Assembly: GCA_026419785.1 (NCBI GenBank)
Contig: JAODTK010005879.1
Span: forward strand, 62,001 to 126,000
DNA: 64,000 nucleotides
Origin: Sclerodactyla briareus
Lineage: Eukaryota > Echinodermata > Holothuroidea > Dendrochirotida > Sclerodactylidae
Direction: 5' to 3'
A model generated the notes under the pieces. The model did not search any database and was not told the DNA's origin. It saw only the letters and a program-made list of their open reading frames with translations. The position numbers and the translations under genes are program-made. Position 1 is the stretch's first letter. The number at the start of each line of letters is the position of its first letter. Shown piece after piece: positions 63,990 through 64,000 of the stretch.

Positions 63990-64000
63990 AGATTGCTGTA

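Noticed and set aside
2002..63989. Processed or decayed pseudogene
   Set aside because: Introns and nearly all splice sites are intact, and the frame breaks are one-sided base losses shared with the nested gene, which fits read errors better.

Overview
This window is animal nuclear DNA. It is AT-rich and intron-rich, with GT/AG splice sites, long poly-C and poly-G runs, SINEs and short inverted-repeat elements. Repeat style, together with a TRIM-type RING/B-box gene inside an intron, suggests a marine invertebrate deuterostome (echinoderm or hemichordate-like). That placement is an inference; the species cannot be fixed from sequence alone.

Almost the whole window is one plus-strand gene: an orthologue of the stress-activated MAP3 kinases ASK1/ASK3 (MAP3K5/MAP3K15). 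It runs from an ACCATGG start at 2,005 to a TAG stop at 63,987-63,989. I place about 36 exons, 33 well or fairly well supported and three weak. They follow the family order exactly: thioredoxin-binding N-terminus (2.0-4.2 kb), TPR region (4.4-13.3 kb), PH-like domain (14.8-16.8 kb), kinase domain (21.7?-31.4 kb), linker (35-41.4 kb), conserved post-kinase helical region (43-47.1 kb), coiled coil (49.9-53.6 kb) and C-terminal SAM-like domain (59.8-64 kb).

Most long exons need single-base frame corrections, nearly always a missing base. Splice sites and conserved residues are preserved, so this looks like an uncorrected long-read assembly rather than a dead gene.

An intronless minus-strand TRIM gene (RING, two B-boxes, coiled coil, C-terminal domain) lies inside the large intron at 19.2-21.4 kb and carries the same kind of frame breaks.

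The most unusual feature is that three separate exons have been amplified into tandem arrays whose unit contains the 3' end of the exon, its 5' splice site and the first part of the intron, without an upstream acceptor of normal spacing. These are the kinase alpha-E exon (about 15 copies), the [11 protein letters not shown] exon (8 copies) and a SAM-domain microexon (4 perfect 42-bp copies, all in frame). Two further exons are followed immediately by low-complexity or tandem arrays.

The introns also hold minus-strand tRNA-derived SINEs, two PIF/Harbinger-like elements with TAA target duplications, several other terminal-inverted-repeat elements, and large dispersed repeats, some carrying clustered AGGTCA direct repeats.
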